Assembly (NCBI GenBank): GCA_018821435.1
Contig: JAHJME010000034.1
Coordinates: 1-64,000 of the forward strand
Length of the DNA: 64,000 bases
Reading direction: 5' to 3'
From: Alphaproteobacteria bacterium
Lineage (GTDB): Bacteria > Pseudomonadota > Alphaproteobacteria > Caulobacterales > Caulobacteraceae
Position numbers and translations under genes: made by a program. Below the pieces are notes generated by a model that worked only from the letters and a program-made list of their open reading frames with translations, had not been told where the DNA came from and ran no database searches. This document shows, piece after piece, positions 1 to 8,706 of this stretch; within the stretch, counting starts at the first letter, position 1; the number at the start of each line of letters is the position of its first letter.

Positions 1-275
1 CGGTCGCCCCCGGCGAGGCGCAGGCCGAACTGGCGAAGCTGGCCGGCGGCGCCGGGCCGATCGCCGCCCGCGCCGCGGCGCTGAACGCGGCGGGCCAGCC
101 GGCCCTGGCGCTGCGCCTGACCAGTGCGGCCCTGGCCGCCGAGCCCACAAACCCCGCCGCCCTGGCCACCCGTCGCGAGGCCCTGACCCGACTGCTGGCC
201 CAGTCGGGCAATTCCAACGAGAGCGGCTGGCTGCGCGCCGCCCTGAAGCAGGTGGATAGCGCGGCGGCTAAATAG
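1..275 (+). CDS. C-terminal fragment, probably alkyl-sulfatase-type MBL-fold hydrolase
   Basis: An open frame enters from the left edge (first full codon at base 3) and ends at TAG 273-275, giving about 90 residues. The text has the helical, Ala/Leu-rich look of a TPR-like dimerisation domain: an 'AAGQPALALRLTSAAL' helix, then 'EPTNPAALATRREAL', then a closing 'NESGWLRAAL'. This order (helix, acidic-Asn-Pro turn, helix, ES-x-W-R near the end) is what I know from the C-terminal half of alkyl sulfatase/BDS1-like metallo-beta-lactamase proteins. The catalytic HxHxDH part would lie outside the window, so the assignment rests on pattern memory only. Its stop overlaps the convergent small lipoprotein gene by 8 bases. 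Confidence 0.4.
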   Translation, partial: VAPGEAQAELAKLAGGAGPIAARAAALNAAGQPALALRLTSAALAAEPTNPAALATRREALTRLLAQSGNSNESGWLRAALKQVDSAAAK

Positions 276-489
276 GCGGGTCGGCCGGCGCGGTCGCCTT
301 CGACGCCGCCTCGGCGCCGGCCTTGAGCGAATCCTTGGCGCTTTCGCCCTGCTGGGCCGTGGCCGCCGCGGCCTGGCGCGCCTGTTCGTCCTGCACGACG
401 GCGGCGACCTCGGGTCCGGCGCCGCGCGAGGCGCAGGCGGTGGCGCCACAGGCGATGACGCAGGCGGCGCAAAGGCTGACCCAACGCAT
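268..489 (-). CDS. small predicted lipoprotein
   Basis: A 73-residue protein starting MRWVSLCAACVIAC. The hydrophobic N-terminus runs into 'GATACAS', which fits a lipobox with the acylated cysteine near residue 19. The rest is a low-complexity Ala/Glu/Lys stretch ending in 'APADPPI', as in small entericidin-like or filler lipoproteins. An upstream in-frame ATG (507) would add MDEENA, but the signal peptide argues for 489. It converges with and overlaps the end of the upstream fragment by 8 bases. No function can be assigned. Confidence 0.6.
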   Translation of the reverse strand: MRWVSLCAACVIACGATACASRGAGPEVAAVVQDEQARQAAAATAQQGESAKDSLKAGAEAASKATAPADPPI

Positions 490-607
490 GGCGTTCTCCT
501 CGTCCAACGACTGCGCAACGCAACCCGTGTCGCCGACCGAGGTTCCGGATTCGACCGGTCGCGGCGCCGTGGGCTAGAACATCCGTCAGTGGGGGGAGCG
601 GAGCACC

Positions 608-757
608 ATGCAGAGACGTAAGGTCGATCGGGCCCAGCGCATGCGCGCGCGGCGAGTCTGGTGGGATCGCAACGGCGCCTTCGTGCGCGGGCTGCTGACC
701 GGCACGACCCTGACCGCGCTGGGCGCCTGGATCCTGCAGCTGGTGATGTCGCGATAA
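608..757 (+). CDS. small basic single-pass membrane protein (49 aa)
   Basis: ATG 608 follows a purine-rich GGGGGGAGCGG at proper distance, and the frame closes at TAA 755-757. The peptide starts very basic (MQRRKVDRAQRMRARR) and ends with one hydrophobic segment (GLLTGTTLTALGAWILQLVM), so it should sit in the inner membrane with a positive cytoplasmic N-terminus. It overlaps the probable start region of the EcsC-like gene, suggesting translational coupling. I know no named family. The support is a good ribosome site, coding-like composition and the topology signal. Confidence 0.5.
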   Translation: MQRRKVDRAQRMRARRVWWDRNGAFVRGLLTGTTLTALGAWILQLVMSR

Positions 758-1500
758 CCCGAGCCCCGCCCCCGACCGCGGCCGGCGACGCCGCCTACGA
801 GGACTGGGCCCGGACCGAGGTCGCCCATTGGCGAGCCCGGGTGCTGACGCCGCCAAACGCCCTGGACCGCGCCGCGCGCGGCCTGCAGGGCCGGATCAAT
901 CGCATCATCCCCGAACAGGTGCACGCCGCCGTCACCACGGTGATCCAGGGCATGACCCGCACCATCCTGACCGGCGCGGACCTGACCACCGCCCCGCCAC
1001 TGATCGGCGCCTCGCTGGCAGAGCGGGACCGCCGTGCCCGGGAGACCATCGACGCCTACCGCAAGACCGCCGCCGTCGAGGGCGGCGTCGCCGGCGCGGG
1101 CGGCTTCTGGCTGGCCCTGGCCGACTTCCCGGCCCTGCTGGTCATCAAGATCAAGCTGCTGTTCGACCTCTGCGCCGTCTATGGCCACGAGGCCGACCTG
1201 TTCGAGGAGCGGCTCCACGTGCTGGCGCTGTTCCAGCTGGCCTTCTCGGGCGCCGAGCATCGAGCGGCGGTGTTCCACGGCCTGGAGGACTGGGACAGCC
1301 GCGAACATCCCGCCGACTTCGAGCACTTCGACTGGCGGACGTTCCAGCGGGAGTACCGCGACTACATCGACCTGGCGAAGATGGCCCAGATGATCCCGGT
1401 GGTCGGCGCCCCCATCGGCGCCTTCGTGAACTGGCGGCTGCTTGAGCGGCTGGGCGAAACCGCGATGGGCGGCTACCGAATGCGCTGGCTCGCGCGTTGA
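661..1500 (+). CDS. EcsC family protein
   Basis: The conserved part begins around 'EDWARTEVAHWRA' and continues through a basic amphipathic helix (ALDRAARGLQGRINRIIP) to 'GGVAGAGGFWLALADFPALL' and 'IKIKLLFDLCAVYGHEAD', the pattern of the EcsC family (named for a Bacillus ABC-transport-associated protein of unknown chemistry). Two hydrophobic segments suggest membrane association. The start is uncertain: GTG 661 is the first in-frame option but lies inside the 49-residue gene in another frame, and no ATG occurs in frame before the conserved region, so a start between 661 and about 760 is likely. The stop is four bases before the next gene's first possible start codon. Confidence 0.65.
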   Translation: MGSQRRLRARAADRHDPDRAGRLDPAAGDVAITRAPPPTAAGDAAYEDWARTEVAHWRARVLTPPNALDRAARGLQGRINRIIPEQVHAAVTTVIQGMTRTILTGADLTTAPPLIGASLAERDRRARETIDAYRKTAAVEGGVAGAGGFWLALADFPALLVIKIKLLFDLCAVYGHEADLFEERLHVLALFQLAFSGAEHRAAVFHGLEDWDSREHPADFEHFDWRTFQREYRDYIDLAKMAQMIPVVGAPIGAFVNWRLLERLGETAMGGYRMRWLAR

Positions 1501-1508
1501 GCCTCGGC

Positions 1509-1982
1509 ATGCGCGCCCTTCTCTCCGCCCTCGTCCTGATCGCCACCCCGGCGCTGGCACAGCCGGCGATCACCGACGCCCAGGTCCGCGCGTTCGTCGC
1601 CCGCCAGGAGCAGGCTTGGAATGCCGGCCGGATCGACGCCTATTTCGCAGCCTTCACCCTCGACGCGCGCTTCACCGACCAGGCCTATGTCGGCGACAAG
1701 CCGCCCGTCCCCTATGGGACCAGCACCCTGGTCCAGGCCCGCGCCCAGACCCGCAAGGCGTTCGCCCGCGCGAAGATGCGGGAGGTCGGCCAGGTCACGC
1801 GGATCGAGCGGGCCGCCGACGGCCGCTCGGTGCGCGTTGTCTCGAATGTCAGCTCCACGATCGAGAGCAGTGGTAAGGTCCGCCGCATCTGCGCCTCCCG
1901 CGGCCAGGCCCTGGTGCTGCGCGGCGGACGGCTTCTCTCAAACGGCCACACGGATACGATCTTCAAATGCGCCAACCGGTAA
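1509..1982 (+). CDS. secreted NTF2/SnoaL-like protein
   Basis: A 157-residue protein with a clear signal peptide (MRALLSALVLIATPALAQP, cut after AQ or near it). The mature part 'VRAFVARQEQAWNAGRIDAYFAAF' is the standard opening of NTF2-like/SnoaL-type cone folds, followed by beta-rich segments. A late Cys pair (RRICASR and IFKCANR) may form a disulfide in the periplasm. ATG 1509 is chosen over TTG 1497 because it gives the cleaner signal peptide. It overlaps the next gene by 16 bases and follows the EcsC-like gene closely, so the three may be cotranscribed. The substrate is unknown. Confidence 0.6.
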   Translation: MRALLSALVLIATPALAQPAITDAQVRAFVARQEQAWNAGRIDAYFAAFTLDARFTDQAYVGDKPPVPYGTSTLVQARAQTRKAFARAKMREVGQVTRIERAADGRSVRVVSNVSSTIESSGKVRRICASRGQALVLRGGRLLSNGHTDTIFKCANR

Positions 1983-2566
1983 TTCCCTCGCGACTGAAGA
2001 TCGGCGTCGACGTGCCCTGGGTGACCAGTTGGACCGAGGAGGCGCAGGGCGGCGTCGGCCCCTGCCCCACCGTGGACGGCCAACTCGCGGCGCTGCAGCA
2101 ATGGAAGCCCGGCCAGGGCAAGCCCGCCTACTCCCGCAATCACCTGCGCCGCCAGCGCGACAGCGTGCGCGCCATGCTGTGCCCGATGTGCGGCGAGGCG
2201 ACGCCCGAGGGCGACCGCTGGAGCCAGACCGGCAAATTCCTGGCCGCCGGCCTGCTGCGCGCCCGCGGCTTCGCCCAGGCGCTGCCGGCCGACCTGGACG
2301 ACGACCGGGTGGTGCTGGATTGCGGCGCCATCGCCCCGCTGCATTTCCGCTGCGCCCAGGCCTCGCTGCAGCGCTGCCCGCACCTCGGCGCCATGCCGGA
2401 CAAGGACCTGAAGGCGTTCCCCCCGTCCTGGGTGGTCGTGCCCCTCTACATCGAGGCCCGCCAGCCGGTGACCGGCAAGGCGCTGCCGGCTGTCAGCTTC
2501 CTGCAACTGGTCGGCCTGACGATCACCCGCGACCCGGACTGGCGGAACGGCCTGCCCCGGGTCTAG
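1967..2566 (+). CDS. hypothetical protein with CPMC motif
   Basis: A 199-residue protein I do not recognise. It has a CPMC pair (residues 72-75) followed by further cysteines in 'DCGAI', 'RCAQ' and 'RCPHL', which could bind a metal. The central 'GEATPEGDRW' and the aromatic N-terminus (VDVPWVTSWTEEAQG) suggest a soluble enzyme-like fold with no signal peptide. The start overlaps the upstream gene by 16 bases, which fits translational coupling. The codon usage matches the host, so nothing suggests recent transfer. Confidence 0.5.
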   Translation: MRQPVIPSRLKIGVDVPWVTSWTEEAQGGVGPCPTVDGQLAALQQWKPGQGKPAYSRNHLRRQRDSVRAMLCPMCGEATPEGDRWSQTGKFLAAGLLRARGFAQALPADLDDDRVVLDCGAIAPLHFRCAQASLQRCPHLGAMPDKDLKAFPPSWVVVPLYIEARQPVTGKALPAVSFLQLVGLTITRDPDWRNGLPRV

Positions 2567-2574
2567 TCTCCGGC

Positions 2575-3246
2575 ATGCTCCGCCGCACGCTCCTCGCGCT
2601 TTCCGTCGCCGCGCTCGCCAGCGCCGCCCAGTCCCAGCCCGCCGCCAGCCCGGCGCCCGAACCCGCGACCACGCCGCCGCCCGTCGCGGCGCCGCCGGCC
2701 AAGCCCAATCCGAAGGTGAAGCTGGAGACGCCCCAGGGGGTCATCGTCGTCGAGCTGTTCCCCGACAAGGCGCCGATCACGGTGGCCAACTATCTGAAGT
2801 ACGTGGATCGCGGCCTGTTCAACGGCGCGACCTTCTACCGGGCGTCACGACCCAAGGGCTATGCCGGGACCGACTACGGCCTGATCCAGGGCGGCCTGCA
2901 GAACGACCCCAAGAAGGTGCTGCCGCCGATCGCCCATGAATCCACGATCAAGACGGGCCTGACCCACAAGACCAACGGTACGATCTCGATGGGCCGCCAC
3001 GCGCCGGGCACGGCCCAATCGGACTGGTCGATCACGCTTGGAGATATGAGCTATCTCGACGCCGATCCGAAGGATCCGAAGACGAATCCCGGGTTCGCGG
3101 CCTTCGGTCAGGTGGTCGAGGGGCTGGACGTGGTCCAGAAGATCATCGCCCTGCCCACCGACCCCGTGCGGGGCGAGGGTGCGATGAAGGGTGAAATGCT
3201 GAAGGCCCCGGTGAAGATCACCAGGGCCTCCCGCGTCGTTCCGTAG
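2575..3246 (+). CDS. periplasmic peptidyl-prolyl cis-trans isomerase, cyclophilin type
   Basis: A 223-residue protein with a signal peptide (MLRRTLLALSVAALASAAQS), a Pro/Ala-rich linker (residues 22-48) and a cyclophilin domain from 'KVKLETPQGVIVVELFPDKA' to the end. The fold markers 'FPDKAPITVANYLKYVD', 'GLFNGATFYR', 'IQGG', 'GTISMGR' and 'FAAFGQVVEGLDVV' are all present. The active-site Arg is the one in FYRAS. It differs from the shortest bacterial cyclophilins by an insert around 'DMSYLDADPKDPKTNP'. It should speed proline isomerisation of proteins in the periplasm. It follows the CPMC gene by 8 bases, and the following PEP-CTERM gene is convergent. Confidence 0.88.
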   Translation: MLRRTLLALSVAALASAAQSQPAASPAPEPATTPPPVAAPPAKPNPKVKLETPQGVIVVELFPDKAPITVANYLKYVDRGLFNGATFYRASRPKGYAGTDYGLIQGGLQNDPKKVLPPIAHESTIKTGLTHKTNGTISMGRHAPGTAQSDWSITLGDMSYLDADPKDPKTNPGFAAFGQVVEGLDVVQKIIALPTDPVRGEGAMKGEMLKAPVKITRASRVVP

Positions 3247-3257
3247 TGTAGGTCGGC

Positions 3258-3947
3258 TTAGGCCGTGACGGCCGTGCGACGGGTGCGGCGGAGCATGGCG
3301 CCCGCGCTGCCGAAGCCCAGGATCATCAGCGCCCAGGTCGAGGGCTCGGGAACCACGTCGCCGGCCACGATGTAGGCGCGGTCGACCACGAAGTCGCCGG
3401 CCGGGGCCAGGCCCGAGTCGTAGACGAACTCGGTCAGGTAGCTGCCGGCGGTCGCGATGTTGGCGACGCCCGAGAAGTGCATCCAGGTGCCGGGCGTGCT
3501 GGCGTCAACGGTGAAGTTCGCCAGGCTGACGCCCGCGACCTTGCCCATGAACGTGGCGTTGCCGCTGTTGTTGAAGCCGTTCTGCGGCACGTAGACCGAG
3601 AAGCCGATCGTGTAGATGCCGGCGGCCAGGTTCACCGACTGCGAGAGGCTTTCCGTCGAGTGGTCGGCCACGAAGTAGAGGGCGTGGGTGCCGACCTCGT
3701 CCGGGCTGCCCGAGATCGAGTTGTCGGCCGGGATCGGCTCGCCGAACGCGCCGCCCGGATAGGTGAGGTCCGAGTTGTACGGGATCACCACGGCCTTGTG
3801 GTTCGGGACGTCGTCGCCCGTACCCGTGTAGGTCCAGCCGATCGTGCCGTCTTCGAAGCTGCCGTTCGTGATGAGGTTGGTCGCCGCGGAGGCCGAGCCG
3901 GCCATCAGGGCGCTGGCCGCAACGGCCGCGATCAAAATACGCTTCAT
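3258..3947 (-). CDS. PEP-CTERM sorted exported protein
   Basis: A 229-residue protein with a signal peptide (MKRILIAAVAASALMAGSASA), a jelly-roll-like body that begins 'NLITNGSFEDGTIGWT' (typical of DUF642/carbohydrate-binding-like secreted domains), and the C-terminal sorting tail 'VPEPSTWALMILGFGSAGA' followed by MLRRTRR. The tail has the three PEP-CTERM parts: PEP motif, hydrophobic helix, Arg-rich end. Such proteins are processed by exosortase/archaeosortase systems, none of which is in this window. It is the first of three PEP-CTERM proteins here. Confidence 0.85.
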   Translation of the reverse strand: MKRILIAAVAASALMAGSASAATNLITNGSFEDGTIGWTYTGTGDDVPNHKAVVIPYNSDLTYPGGAFGEPIPADNSISGSPDEVGTHALYFVADHSTESLSQSVNLAAGIYTIGFSVYVPQNGFNNSGNATFMGKVAGVSLANFTVDASTPGTWMHFSGVANIATAGSYLTEFVYDSGLAPAGDFVVDRAYIVAGDVVPEPSTWALMILGFGSAGAMLRRTRRTAVTA

Positions 3948-4172
3948 GTGTGGTTACCCCGTGTCTGTTGATTTCACAGTACACAGTTTTTTAAGCATGC
4001 GCACCGGACTCGCCTGGGGGGCGAGTAAGACCTTCATTTGATTGGAGTCCCCCCGTGCGCGGGCCGCCCGGCCTGGAAAGGGTCGGCGACCGCGCCGGAA
4101 GAGGCCGAGCGGGTGCGTCGCGGATGATCCAGGCGCTGGTCCAGGCCGCGCGCAGAGGCTAGCTTCCGCGCC

Positions 4173-4649
4173 ATGAGTGAAGATGTGAGCGTTCCCGAAG
4201 ACGGCTGGAAACACTCCGGCGTCCGCGTCGTCCACGGCGACCAGCTCGATCCCGCGGCCCAGACGACCCCCGGCATGGACCGCGCCGTCGCCATCGACCG
4301 GGCCCGGATGGGCGCCCAGAAGCTATGGGCCGGCACCGTCCACATCCATGCCAACGCCAAGACCGGCGCCCACCACCACGGCCCGCTGGAGAGCGTGATC
4401 TATGTGGTCTCCGGCCGCGCGCGCATGCGGTGGGGCGAAAAGCTGGAATTCGTGGCCGAGGCCGGTCCGGGCGACTTCATCTACGTGCCGCCGTTCGTGC
4501 CCCACCAGGAGATCAACGCCTCGTCCGACGAGACCCTGTCCTGCGTCCTGGTCCGCTCGGACAGCGACGCCGTCGTCGTGAACCTGGAAATCGAACCCGC
4601 CGAACCCCCCGAAGGCGTCGCCTGGATCGACCCGATCCACAAGAGCTGA
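4173..4649 (+). CDS. cupin domain protein
   Basis: A 158-residue single-domain cupin. Motif 1 is 'GAHHHGPLESVIYVVSGRAR' (His residues and Glu as metal ligands) and motif 2 is 'GDFIYVPPFVPHQEIN' (final His ligand). It lacks a signal peptide and should be a cytosolic metal-binding beta-barrel enzyme or small-molecule sensor. The substrate cannot be read from the sequence. The 225 bases upstream contain a short hairpin (4008-4014 with 4020-4026) but no clear promoter. Confidence 0.8.
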   Translation: MSEDVSVPEDGWKHSGVRVVHGDQLDPAAQTTPGMDRAVAIDRARMGAQKLWAGTVHIHANAKTGAHHHGPLESVIYVVSGRARMRWGEKLEFVAEAGPGDFIYVPPFVPHQEINASSDETLSCVLVRSDSDAVVVNLEIEPAEPPEGVAWIDPIHKS

Positions 4650-4706
4650 AGCCTTTCGAAGCTCTACCGCGCACGCTATCGTTCCACGCGTTTCGGCGGG
4701 GGGAAG

Positions 4707-7700
4707 ATGCTGAGAGTTGCGGTCGCGGCCGTCGTGGCGTTCTGCGCGAGTCCGGCGTTTGCCGCGGACCAAGTGCTCCGAGGCCCCGCCCCCGACTGGG
4801 TGAAGCCGTTGGAAGTGAGCACACCGGCGCTGGATTCGACCGGCCCCGCCGTTCGAATCTTGCTCCAGGACCGCCAGCTCAACTTCACGACCCAGGGCGA
4901 TTCCGAGTTCGTCGAGCAGGTGATGCAGGTGCGCAGCCCACAGGGCTTGGCCGGTCTCGGCAACGTGTCGCTCGCTTGGAACCCGGACACCGACACGGTC
5001 ACCGTCCACCACCTGAGGGTCCGACGCCATGCCGAAACCATCGACCTTCTCGCAAGGCAGTCCTTCACGGTCATCCGACGGGAGGCAGGCCTGGAACGCG
5101 CCATCGTGGACGGCGTGCTGACCGCGACGCTGCAACCCGAGGGCTTGCAGGTCGGAGATGTGGTCGACATGGCCTACACCGTCACCCGCCTCGATCCGGT
5201 GCTGCAAGGACGCTCCGAACGCACGACAATGCTGCCGCCGAACACGGCCGTGGATCGGGTTCGGGTGCGGGCGGTGTGGGACGCCAGCCGGCCGCTGCAA
5301 TGGCGGGCCGGCGAGGGCCTGGGCAAGGTCAAGGTGGGGAAGTCGGACGGCCGGGTCGAACTCGTCGCCGACCTGAAGGATCCGCCGCCGCTCAAGTTCG
5401 TGCCGAACGTGCCGGTTCGCTTCTATCCGCTCCGCGAGCTCAGTGTCAGCGAGTTCCGGGACTGGTCCGAAATTTCGGCATTGATGGCGCCGCACTTCGC
5501 CAAGACCTCGACGCTTTCGCCCGACAGCCCCCTTAGGGCCGAGGTCGCGAAGATTCGAGCTGCTTCGTCCAATCCCAACGTCCAGGCGGCCGCGGCCCTG
5601 CGCCTCGTCGAGGATCAGGTCCGCTATCTCGCGCTGGTCTTGAACCTGGGCGGCTATGTTCCCGCCACGGCCGACCAGACGTGGGCGCGTCGCTACGGCG
5701 ACTGCAAGGCCAAGACGGTCCTGTTGATGGCGCTCCTGCACGAGCTCGGCATCGAGGCCGAGGCGGCGCTGGTCAGTTCGTCCCGCGGGGATGGCCTGGA
5801 CACCCGCCTGCCCACCCTCGCCGCCTTCGACCACGTGATCGTCCGCGCGACGATCGCCGGCAAGATCTACTGGCTGGACGGGACGCGCACCGGCGACCGC
5901 AGCCTGGACACCCTGCGCGCGCCACCCTTCCTGTGGGCGCTCCCGTTGCGGGACAAGGACGCCACGCTCGTGGCGATCGATCAGCCCCCGCTCGGCGAAC
6001 CCGACACCTATACGCGGCTGCAGATCGACGCCTCGGCGGGCCTTGACCCGCCGGCGCCGGTCCGCGGCGAAAAGACCATGTCGCAGGCTATGAACGTTCT
6101 GCTCGGCAGCGGCGTCACGATTCCGGGCCTCGACCGTGACAAGATGCTGCGCCAGCTGTGGTCCAGCTATTCCTGGATCGAAATCAAATCGATCACCGCC
6201 CAGACGGATGAGCGCGGTGTGACCCGTGTGTTGCTCGAGGGAACCGCGACTCTGCCGTTCGACCGGCAGGCAGGCGGTCGCAGCCTGCGACTTCGCGAGG
6301 CTGACCTGGGGGCCTACCTGTCGCTTCGGGACAAGGACGACCCCTATCCGGATGCGTCCTATCCCGTCAGCGGCTACCCCAGCTACGAGGCCTTCAACCT
6401 GGCGATCACGCTGCCGCGCGACCGCGAGGGTTTCCGGTTCGAGGGCGACGATGTTGACGCGAAGGTCGCTGGTCGCGCGTTCACCCGCAAGTTGCGGATC
6501 GAGAAGGGCGTCGCGACGATCGAGACCACGGAGCGCACGCTCGTCCGCGAAATCTCAGCCAGCGACGCCAGGGCCGCGAAGCCCGCGCTGGACGACCTGG
6601 CCAAGGTTAGGGTCGCCTTGCGCGCACCTGGCGCCTACCGCCCCACCCCCCAGGACGTGGCAGCCTGGGGGCGCCAGTCGCCGGACACCGTCGCCGGGCT
6701 TATCGAGCGCGGGAACCGCTTTCTGAGCGACGCCCGCAACGCCGACGCCATGGCGGACTTCGAGAAGGCGGTCAGCCTCGACCCGCAGAACTCTTTCGCC
6801 TACGCCAACCGCGCGATCGGCCATTATTATGGCGGCCGCACGGATGCAGCGAAGGCCGACCTCGCCCAGGCCCAGGTGTTGGATCCGCGCAACTACGTGG
6901 CCCTGCATGCGGCTGGCCTGATCGCCATGCGCGAAAACCGCTTCGCCGACGCCGCCGCCGCGTTTGGCCGCGCCGCCGACCTCCGCGCCGGAAACACCTT
7001 CGCCCTGACCTCGCTAATCCGCGCCTACGTGGCGATGGACGACACCGACAAAGCGTTGGCGGCGCTCGCGGAACTGCAGCGCATCGCACCTGGACAGGGC
7101 GACGCCGTCACGTTCCGATTCAACATCCTCACGAGCGCGGGACGATACGCCGAAGCTCTCGCGGACGTGGACGCCGGGCTAGCCAAGACACCCGACGACC
7201 CGGAACTTCATCTGAGCCGCGCCACCGCCTTGATGCTGCTCAACCGCCGCGACGAAGGGTACAGGGCCTTCGCGCGCGCCATCGAACTTAAGCCGACGGC
7301 GATGGCCTACCTGACGCGTGCATCCTACCGTGCGCCCGCGGATATCGCAGGCCGGCTAGCCGACATCGACGCGGCGGCGAAGCTCGAGCCGGAGATGATG
7401 GCCGTCGTCGCGCGTCGGGCCGACGCCCTCGGCGACAGCGGCCGCCACGAGGAGGCGCTGGCCGGCTTGGCGACCGCGCTGAAGGCTCACCCGGACAACG
7501 ACGATCTCCTGATGGCGCGCGCCGATGTTCATCTGCGCGCCGGCCGCACGGCCATTGCGACGAAGGCGTTCGCGGCCATCCGCGCCGGGGCGGCTCGCGA
7601 CGCCCAACAGCTCAACGCACTGTGCTGGCAGCAGGCGATCCGGGGCTTCGCCCTGGAGACCGCGCTCGCCGACTGCGACGCGGCGCTCAAGCTAGAGCCC

Positions 7701-7973
7701 GGGCGTGCGGACGCGCTGGACAGCCGCGCGTTCGTCCTGATGCGGCTGGGCCGCCTGACCGAAGCCGTGGCCGCCTACGACACGGCGCTCAAGGCGCGGC
7801 CAAGGCTGGCGGAGTCGCTCTACGGCCGGGCGCTTGCGCGGTTGCGCCTGAACGATCTCGCGCGGGGCGAGAGCGACCTCGCCGCCGCCCGCGCCTCGGA
7901 CCCGCAGATCGAGGCGACATTTGCGACCTACGGCGTGATGCTGCCGACGCCGGCCCCGCCGCCGCGAACCTGA
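4707..7973 (+). CDS. secreted DUF3857 / transglutaminase-like / TPR protein
   Basis: A 1088-residue protein. It has a signal peptide (residues 1-20), a DUF3857 beta domain (about 45-220), a transglutaminase-like domain (about 260-400) and at least eight TPR-type helix pairs (about 670-1070). The thiol-protease-like triad is visible: Cys333 in 'RRYGDCKAK', His376 in 'AFDHVIV' and Asp391 in 'YWLDGTR'. Such proteins are common in Caulobacterales and Bacteroidetes and are thought to act on peptides or protein crosslinks in the periplasm. The fusion of a catalytic N-terminus with a long TPR C-terminus suggests a scaffold that brings the active site to partners. The next gene is convergent, with one base between the two stop codons. 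Confidence 0.8.
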   Translation: MLRVAVAAVVAFCASPAFAADQVLRGPAPDWVKPLEVSTPALDSTGPAVRILLQDRQLNFTTQGDSEFVEQVMQVRSPQGLAGLGNVSLAWNPDTDTVTVHHLRVRRHAETIDLLARQSFTVIRREAGLERAIVDGVLTATLQPEGLQVGDVVDMAYTVTRLDPVLQGRSERTTMLPPNTAVDRVRVRAVWDASRPLQWRAGEGLGKVKVGKSDGRVELVADLKDPPPLKFVPNVPVRFYPLRELSVSEFRDWSEISALMAPHFAKTSTLSPDSPLRAEVAKIRAASSNPNVQAAAALRLVEDQVRYLALVLNLGGYVPATADQTWARRYGDCKAKTVLLMALLHELGIEAEAALVSSSRGDGLDTRLPTLAAFDHVIVRATIAGKIYWLDGTRTGDRSLDTLRAPPFLWALPLRDKDATLVAIDQPPLGEPDTYTRLQIDASAGLDPPAPVRGEKTMSQAMNVLLGSGVTIPGLDRDKMLRQLWSSYSWIEIKSITAQTDERGVTRVLLEGTATLPFDRQAGGRSLRLREADLGAYLSLRDKDDPYPDASYPVSGYPSYEAFNLAITLPRDREGFRFEGDDVDAKVAGRAFTRKLRIEKGVATIETTERTLVREISASDARAAKPALDDLAKVRVALRAPGAYRPTPQDVAAWGRQSPDTVAGLIERGNRFLSDARNADAMADFEKAVSLDPQNSFAYANRAIGHYYGGRTDAAKADLAQAQVLDPRNYVALHAAGLIAMRENRFADAAAAFGRAADLRAGNTFALTSLIRAYVAMDDTDKALAALAELQRIAPGQGDAVTFRFNILTSAGRYAEALADVDAGLAKTPDDPELHLSRATALMLLNRRDEGYRAFARAIELKPTAMAYLTRASYRAPADIAGRLADIDAAAKLEPEMMAVVARRADALGDSGRHEEALAGLATALKAHPDNDDLLMARADVHLRAGRTAIATKAFAAIRAGAARDAQQLNALCWQQAIRGFALETALADCDAALKLEPGRADALDSRAFVLMRLGRLTEAVAAYDTALKARPRLAESLYGRALARLRLNDLARGESDLAAARASDPQIEATFATYGVMLPTPAPPPRT

Positions 7974-7974
7974 C

Positions 7975-8604
7975 CTACGCCACCGTGTGATAGACCAGGG
8001 TCAGGCCTGAGATGCTGGCCCGCTCCTCCACGGATTTCACGCTGTCGGAGAGTTCTCCCCGCGCGCCTTCGGTCAGCAGGATCATGCCGCCCTGGGCCAC
8101 GTCCTCGCCCAGCTTCGAGGCCAGGTTCACCTCGTCGCCGAACAGGTCCTCGTCGCCCAGCACCAGGATGTCGCCGAAGCCGACGCCGATGGAGGCGTAC
8201 AGCTTGCGGCCCGCCGGCAGCAGCGGGTTCACGGTCGAGAGCTGGCGGATGATCTCGCGCGCGGCGCTCACGGCCTGATCCACCGTCTCGAACAGGCAAT
8301 AGAGGTTGTCGGCCTCGGCCTTCACCAGCGTCCCGTCCTTGCCCTGGATGGTCGGCACGGCCAGCAGTCGCATCTGGTGGATCATCATCAGGAACGAGAC
8401 CACGCCGTGCACCTGGGTGGTGCGCGAGAACCCGCTCATGTCCAGCACCAGCACCGCCCGGCGCTGGGTGAACGTCTGCTCGATCTCCTCGGAAATCTGC
8501 ACGCGCAGTTCCGGATGGTCGATGATCTGCGACAGCAGGGTGTGCAGATGCTCGCGCGTGTTCAGCGGCGGCTCGGCCGCCGCGGTCGCATCGTCCATGC
8601 CCAT
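7975..8604 (-). CDS. class III adenylate/guanylate cyclase-like protein
   Basis: A 209-residue protein starting MGMDDATAAAEPP, preceded by a good ribosome site (GAGGGGAACG). A short helical N-terminus is followed by a cyclase homology domain. 'VLVLDMSGFSR' carries the first metal Asp, 'TLVKAEADNLYCLF' the second, and 'FGDEVNLASKLGED' the Asn of the transition-state pair. The partner Arg that normally follows Asn by four residues is Lys here (NLASK). I infer a cyclic-nucleotide-forming or nucleotide-binding role, with activity uncertain because of the Arg-to-Lys change. No membrane segment is visible. Confidence 0.75.
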   Translation of the reverse strand: MGMDDATAAAEPPLNTREHLHTLLSQIIDHPELRVQISEEIEQTFTQRRAVLVLDMSGFSRTTQVHGVVSFLMMIHQMRLLAVPTIQGKDGTLVKAEADNLYCLFETVDQAVSAAREIIRQLSTVNPLLPAGRKLYASIGVGFGDILVLGDEDLFGDEVNLASKLGEDVAQGGMILLTEGARGELSDSVKSVEERASISGLTLVYHTVA

Positions 8605-8706
8605 CGTTCCCCTCGCCCCATCTCGCGGGCGATGCCAGCCCACGGGGACAGCCCGAGTCAAGACGAACGCCATGATCTTGGCGCGCGGATAGCCTATCTG
8701 TCAGCC

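Noticed and set aside
4323..5834. Long minus-strand open frame opposite the cupin and DUF3857 genes
   Set aside because: It mirrors real genes in GC-rich DNA, has low-complexity Arg/Gly/His-rich text and no motifs; the plus-strand genes have clear domains.
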